Assembly (NCBI GenBank): GCA_017620135.1 | Contig: JAFZQZ010000049.1 | Span: forward strand, 1 to 45,207 | Origin: Bacillota bacterium | GTDB taxonomy: Bacteria; Bacillota; Clostridia; Lachnospirales; Bianqueaceae | Length of the DNA stretch: 45,207 nucleotides | Direction of reading: 5' to 3' | Part shown: positions 42,850-45,207 of the stretch, piece after piece | Layout: every line of letters begins with the position of its first letter | Position numbering within the stretch: the stretch's first letter is position 1 | Notes under the pieces: generated by a model | Database searches by the model: none | Seen by the model: only the letters and a program-made list of their open reading frames with translations | Told to the model about the DNA's origin: nothing | Translations under genes and position numbers: made by a program

Positions 42850-43498
42850 GGGAAGTCGTTTTCCTTTTTCTTGTGATCAGCCATGCGCCGAGAAGGCCGA
42901 TCTCACAGGCGACGATGCCGCCCGGGATATCCAGAAAGACATGCTGCTTGATGAACAGGATGGACAAGGCGATCAACACGTTCAGCGGAATATGGATCCA
43001 CCGATAGAATTTCGGTGGTTTCTTTAAGCTGAAAGCAGCTCTCAGAGCGAGATGACTTTCGATGATATGGATCGAAGGGAACAGGTTATAGGGTTTATCG
43101 ACCCCATAAATGACGTTTTTCAGGATCCAGGTAAAGACGTCCGTTACCTCTACGGAAGGACGGTCCATGATCGTCGGGAAGAAAACGAAGACAGCCAGAC
43201 AAATGAGTTTGGAGATGATATCCGCGAACGCGAAATACCGGACAGCTTCCTTGCTTTCGCGGCTGATCAGGATCCAGCTGATGGCCCATTGAGCAAAGGC
43301 GAGCAGATAGATGACGACGAACCATGGGATAAGAGGGATCCGGTCATCGATCGGAAGCGAGACGCTGTACCGCGTGACGTCGTCCATCAGGATCTGCGTC
43401 AGGGAAAAGGCCACAAAATTGACCGCAAGAAACGATCCCAGATATACCCACGCATAGTCAGGGACCAGTTTACGAATAAGTGATAACAATCGTTTCAT
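42839..43498 (-). CDS. PAP2-superfamily membrane protein
   Basis: The 219-residue protein has about six membrane segments and PAP2-type motifs: LFPSIHIIESH carrying the first His and KQHVFLDIPGG with the second His and Asp. The first PAP2 motif (KxxxxxxRP) is not clear, though a KPYN precedes the second. Such proteins dephosphorylate lipid phosphates or transfer head groups. No ribosome site is visible upstream, and a -10 lies 9 nt before the ATG. It is the first gene of the lipid/potassium run. Confidence 0.78.
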   Translation of the reverse strand: MKRLLSLIRKLVPDYAWVYLGSFLAVNFVAFSLTQILMDDVTRYSVSLPIDDRIPLIPWFVVIYLLAFAQWAISWILISRESKEAVRYFAFADIISKLICLAVFVFFPTIMDRPSVEVTDVFTWILKNVIYGVDKPYNLFPSIHIIESHLALRAAFSLKKPPKFYRWIHIPLNVLIALSILFIKQHVFLDIPGGIVACEIGLLGAWLITRKRKTTSHER

Positions 43499-43507
43499 AA
43501 TGGAAAT

Positions 43508-43536
43508 ATTTTATCACCAGAACATTATTAAAACAA
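43508..43536 (-). promoter_or_regulatory. Promoter of the lipid/potassium operon
   Basis: On the minus strand TTGTTT (43536-43531), a 17-nt spacer and an extended TGATAAAAT (-10 at 43513-43508) lie only 9 nt before the start codon, so the transcript should have almost no leader. Confidence 0.6.
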
Positions 43537-43603
43537 CTTATAAATCCCTTAAAATTCGATAAAATGATCCATCTGTCAGATTCTAAAACATTTTTAAAAA
43601 GTC

Positions 43604-43633
43604 TTGCATATGGATATTGTGATTTGGTACAAT
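43604..43633 (+). promoter_or_regulatory. Promoter of the MFS transporter gene
   Basis: TTGCAT (43604-43609), an 18-nt spacer and TACAAT (43628-43633) lie 42 bp upstream of ATG 43676, leaving room for the GGGGAGGA ribosome site. Confidence 0.65.
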
Positions 43634-43675
43634 ACTTTTATATCCATTTTCTGTGTCATCGGGGAGGAATCTTTC

Positions 43676-44860
43676 ATGATTCGTCGTTTCAAAGGAAGCT
43701 ATCTCAGCTATGTTCTGGTCTTTTTCTTCTTTTTCTTCTGCATGGCCGCCTTCAGCTCGGTGCTTTCCGTTTATCTGACGGGCATCGGGATAGGCGTCGC
43801 GAACATGGCCCGCATCGTTTCAGCTTCCGGTATCTTCGCGCTGTTTATGATCCCGATCACCGGTTACATGAGTGACCGAACAAGAAAACCACGTCTGATC
43901 GGCGGGATCATGCTGATCTGTGTCGGCATTTTTGCCATGCTCTTTTCTCAGAGCCGGACGGTCGCGCTATTATTTATTCTGAACGGACTGACCATGTCGT
44001 TCATCAGCGCGGTACAGCCGATCCTCGAGAGACTGGCAGGCGCTTCCAAATACCGTTATGGCATCCTTCGCGTCTGGGGGACCATCGGCTACGCGGTAGG
44101 CGCGCAGGTGGCCGGGCTGATCATCGGTACGATGCCTTCGGTCGTCCTGTTTATTACGATCCTCATCGGCGGCCTTCTGTGCGCGCTTGGTTTTGCCGGT
44201 GCGGAAGACCCGATCATGGATAAGAGAAAAAGCACAGAAGAAGAGCCGCAGGAAAAGAAACCGGCAGAAAAGATCAAACTGTCTTCCTTCCTGAAAAATC
44301 CCAACTATCTGCTTTTCCTTCTGATCACGGTCCTGTTCTGGGGCGCTTCCGGCGTGAACATGACCTATGTTCCGATCCTTTTAAGAGACCTTGGTATCGA
44401 GACCAGCCTGATCGGAACGGTCATTTTCCTCAGTACGCTGGTGGAGATCCCCCTGATCCTGTTTTCCAATAAATTCATGGATCGGTTCAGCGGCAAATCA
44501 TTGATCTTTCTTGCCTGCGGTCTGACGCTGTTCGAGTTCCTGGTCTACGGTCTGGTCTCCGTTTCCTGGGTAGTCGTGACGGTCGTGATCCTTTTGAAAG
44601 CGGAGGCGACTACCACGTACGTCATGATCGTGCTGAAGATCGTCAGCAATCTGGTCGCGCCGGAGCTTCGCACGACAGGTCTTTCTCTGGTCAACACCAG
44701 CAACAGTATCGGCGGCATCATCATGCAGAACATCGCCGGCATGATGGTGGAAAGCCTGGGCCTCTCCCGCTTTTATCTGGTCCTGGCAGGGATGATCACG
44801 CTGTCCATTATCCTGGCTTCGTTCCTGAAAGTAAAGAATGACCTGAAGGTCTTTGAATGA
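43676..44860 (+). CDS. Major facilitator superfamily transporter (LacY-like/MFS_1_like)
   Basis: The protein has 394 residues from ATG 43676, with GGGGAGGA 7 nt upstream; the frame extends to 43604, but that part covers the promoter. It has twelve predicted membrane segments with a GYMSDRTRKPRLIG loop 2-3 motif, a LRVWGTIGYAVGA motif typical of the LacY-like/nucleoside-sugar branch, and a charged central loop (KRKSTEEEPQEKKPAEK). The substrate is unknown; sugars or nucleosides are likely for this branch. Confidence 0.85.
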   Translation: MIRRFKGSYLSYVLVFFFFFFCMAAFSSVLSVYLTGIGIGVANMARIVSASGIFALFMIPITGYMSDRTRKPRLIGGIMLICVGIFAMLFSQSRTVALLFILNGLTMSFISAVQPILERLAGASKYRYGILRVWGTIGYAVGAQVAGLIIGTMPSVVLFITILIGGLLCALGFAGAEDPIMDKRKSTEEEPQEKKPAEKIKLSSFLKNPNYLLFLLITVLFWGASGVNMTYVPILLRDLGIETSLIGTVIFLSTLVEIPLILFSNKFMDRFSGKSLIFLACGLTLFEFLVYGLVSVSWVVVTVVILLKAEATTTYVMIVLKIVSNLVAPELRTTGLSLVNTSNSIGGIIMQNIAGMMVESLGLSRFYLVLAGMITLSIILASFLKVKNDLKVFE

Positions 44861-44919
44861 ACCTTCTTTCAATGATCAAACGACCAAATTGTCACAATGG
44901 CTTAATTTTTTAAGGGCAC

Positions 44920-45207
44920 CTTGCTATATCCTGGAAACGGAATAGCAAGGTGTCTTCATTTTTCGGGATTATCTTGCTATGCCGATAGCAAGGTATACCA
45001 AATAAAAGAGGCCACCTTGCTAATAACCGAAGCATCATTAGCAAGGTCAGCCGGATTATCGTAAGAATCTTGCTAAGCCGTTAGCAAGGTGTATTCAAAA
45101 AAAGAGGCCGTCTTGCTAATAACCGAAGCATCATTAGCAAGGTCAGCCGGATTATCGTAAGAATCTTGCTAAGCCGTTAGCAAGGTGTATTCAAAAAAAG
45201 AGGCCGC
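44920..45207. repeat. Tandem 96-bp repeat with two hairpins per unit
   Basis: Three units begin at 44920, 45016 and 45112, each exactly 96 bp; the window ends with the third. Units 2 and 3 are identical except at the last base. Each unit has a stem of 8 or more bp with a 14-nt loop (CTTGCTAA/TTAGCAAG in units 2-3) and a second 8-bp stem with a GCCG loop. In unit 1 all four half-sites instead read CTTGCTAT/ATAGCAAG, so pairing is kept. Each unit ends in an A-rich AGAGGCC segment. No ORF is present. The 59 bases from the MFS stop to the array hold nothing recognisable. Confidence 0.92.

Noticed and set aside
44920..45207. CRISPR array
   Set aside because: The repeat unit is 96 bp with no variable spacers; units 2 and 3 are nearly identical throughout, and no cas gene is present.

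Overview
The window looks like chromosomal DNA from a Bacillota anaerobe, probably Clostridia. Evidence: strong AGGAGG ribosome sites, a WalRK-WalH/I cell-wall operon followed by rlmH, single-chain clostridial-type PurL, a lactate dehydrogenase/Etf cluster of the electron-bifurcating type known from acetogens, DUF975, DUF1292 and KtrAB. Base composition is GC-rich for the phylum. Genus or family cannot be fixed from this sequence alone. No phage, integrase, transposase, tRNA, rRNA or CRISPR array was seen; the accessory signal is in intergenic repeats.

Layout. 1-1102 (+): end of a xylulokinase-type FGGY kinase and a NimA-like flavin-binding protein. 1476-9705 (-): two head-to-tail operons. 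The first (from 9705) encodes a split transketolase, a TIM-barrel isomerase and a glycerate dehydrogenase/hydroxypyruvate reductase. The second (from 5934) encodes EtfB, EtfA with a [4Fe-4S] domain, an FAD lactate/glycolate dehydrogenase and a ribokinase. Together with the kinase they suggest catabolism of pentoses and 2-hydroxyacids. 9899-12788: an acetyltransferase (-), a NUDIX hydrolase (+) and an ECF sigma/anti-sigma-like pair (+).

13288-24786 (+): a long run of a secreted lipoprotein, archaeal-type ornithine cyclodeaminase (LOR/SDH), PurL, Xaa-Pro aminopeptidase, DUF1292, an IlvD/Edd dehydratase, a VanX-like dipeptidase and DUF2804. 25241-26839 (-): a HerA-like ATPase, divergent from a putative PD-(D/E)XK nuclease (26943, +). 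The + run then continues with a rhomboid-like membrane protein, an aldose epimerase and walR-walK-(secreted protein)-walH-walI, then murA-DUF975-rlmH up to a strong terminator at 37366.

37400-43498 (-): one probable operon for membrane lipids and potassium: PAP2 protein, UPF0104 flippase-like protein, PssA, Psd, an EEP-family hydrolase, KtrB and KtrA. 43676-44860 (+): an MFS transporter. The window ends inside a 96-bp tandem repeat array.

The least explained sequences are non-coding: a ~350-bp repeat present twice in opposite orientation, each time between convergent genes; a ~70-bp-arm palindrome at 12920-13086; and the 96-bp array at 44920-45207, whose hairpin stems show compensatory changes. 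The HerA-like/nuclease-like divergent pair is the most system-like protein-coding novelty.
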